This document shows, in pieces, positions 63,622 to 64,000 of a DNA stretch of 64,000 nucleotides. A program made the position numbers and the translations under genes. The stretch's first letter is position 1. The number at the start of each line of letters is the position of its first letter. The notes beneath the pieces were generated by a model. That model had not been told where the DNA came from and did no database searches. It saw only the letters and a program-made list of their open reading frames with translations. Origin of the DNA: Leifsonia sp. Leaf336 (GTDB lineage: Bacteria; Actinomycetota; Actinomycetes; Actinomycetales; Microbacteriaceae); NCBI RefSeq assembly GCF_001423695.1, contig NZ_LMOZ01000002.1:372658-436657 (forward strand), read 5' to 3'.

Positions 63622-64000
63622 TCAGCCGATCGACTCGAGGTGCGTGCCCGTTCCGCTGACCAGGTACCCTCCATCGAACTCCCAGGTCGTCGACCAGCTG
63701 GTTCGGGGGAGGGTCCAGAGCAGCTTGCCCGTCGCCAGATCCCACGCCGAGCCTGGCTGGCCGGGATCCGTATAGGGGGCCCGTCGGTAGCCGTAAAGGT
63801 TGCGCGAGCCTGAGAACAGACCCGGAATCGACGTGTCGGCATAAGAGCCCGAGCTGACCGGGTGGCCGTCGTCGACGGAGTAGCTGCAGAGCGCTCCGGT
63901 CGAGTACCGGACGATGATCGCATTGCGAGCGGTGTCCAGAACCGGGTTCGCGTTCTGTTCTCCATCGACGCACGTCGAGCGGGGGACGTTCCAGACGTCC
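63622..64000 (-). CDS. C-terminal part of a propeller-like protein (partial, start off window)
   Basis: The minus strand from 64000 to the TGA at 63622 is one open frame of 125 codons with good codon use: DVWNVPRSTCVDGEQNANPV, NAIIVRYSTGALCSYSVDDG, GSAWDLATGKLLWTLP and ending HLESIG. The DLATGKLLWTL repeat and YSTGALC strand resemble quinoprotein/WD-type beta-propellers. Two Cys suggest an extracytoplasmic location. It is convergent with the PKD-protein gene, 13 bases apart. The beginning is beyond the window, so domains and localisation cannot be settled. Confidence 0.72.
   Translation of the reverse strand, partial: DVWNVPRSTCVDGEQNANPVLDTARNAIIVRYSTGALCSYSVDDGHPVSSGSYADTSIPGLFSGSRNLYGYRRAPYTDPGQPGSAWDLATGKLLWTLPRTSWSTTWEFDGGYLVSGTGTHLESIG

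Noticed and set aside
61029-63965. 978-codon open frame on the minus strand
   Set aside because: It is antisense to the secreted PKD gene, is made of Arg/Gly/Val-rich low-complexity text with no domain, and is the usual artefact of high GC third positions. The real minus-strand gene here ends at 63622 in another frame.

Overview
The window is high-GC DNA with short gaps, frequent 1-4 base ATGA/GTGA gene overlaps and many GTG starts. The gene set and order (pta-ackA, dnaX-recR, lysC-asd, mqo, a small SRP RNA, a tad pilus cluster with 6C RNA, topA-tmk-holB, sortase-E-type LAXTG protein) point to an actinobacterium, most likely Microbacteriaceae (Leifsonia-like). This is inference from gene content; no database was searched.

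Layout. (1) 1-7136 is accessory: an aldo/keto reductase and MmyB-type regulator diverge from an MFS-alcohol dehydrogenase-cupin-CMD operon, followed by a gene-poor stretch with a coiled-coil protein, a large inverted repeat and a tyrosine integrase whose 3' end faces the 3' end of tRNA-Ser(GGA). (2) 7238-16209: SRP RNA, a DUF1254/DUF1214 protein, pta-ackA, and three tandem lipoproteins of the acyl-CoA thioesterase/BAAT type, of which only the third keeps a canonical nucleophile motif. (3) 16245-23409: dnaX, recR, lysC (with internal beta start), asd, mqo. (4) 23453-26442: an ABC-F resistance-type protein behind what looks like a translational attenuator with a two-codon leader ORF, then a radical SAM gene under a perfect LexA/SOS palindrome. 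(5) 26603-35970: a histidine kinase / membrane protein / response regulator operon, tdk-ugd, a DUF4012 envelope protein, a LADTG-anchored protein, and an LLM oxidoreductase with an FMN reductase. (6) 35975-43218: divergent sugar locus (DeoR regulator, GH4 glycosidase, NagB on minus; PfkB kinase and CUT1 ABC importer on plus) around GCAAAC repeats. (7) 43440-49865: tRNA-Pro, phosphoesterase, PASTA penicillin-binding protein, small WEYL protein, RidA, acs. (8) 49995-53220: 6C RNA and a tad/flp cluster. (9) 53232-64000: topA-tmk-holB-peptidase, TetR, tRNA-Thr, a secreted beta-propeller/PKD protein and a partial secreted protein.

Functional links. Pta, AckA and Acs form the acetate node. LysC and Asd start the aspartate family pathway. 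DnaX and HolB are clamp-loader subunits. The sugar locus plausibly imports a glycan, phosphorylates it inside the cell, cleaves it and deaminates glucosamine-6-phosphate.

Regulatory signals are unusually readable. Five genes (dnaX, mqo, tdk, the PASTA PBP gene, tetR) have a -10-like hexamer exactly six bases before the start codon, the signature of leaderless transcripts. Most gene ends carry long perfect hairpins, mostly without a U-tract. No CRISPR array, rRNA or complete insertion sequence was seen.
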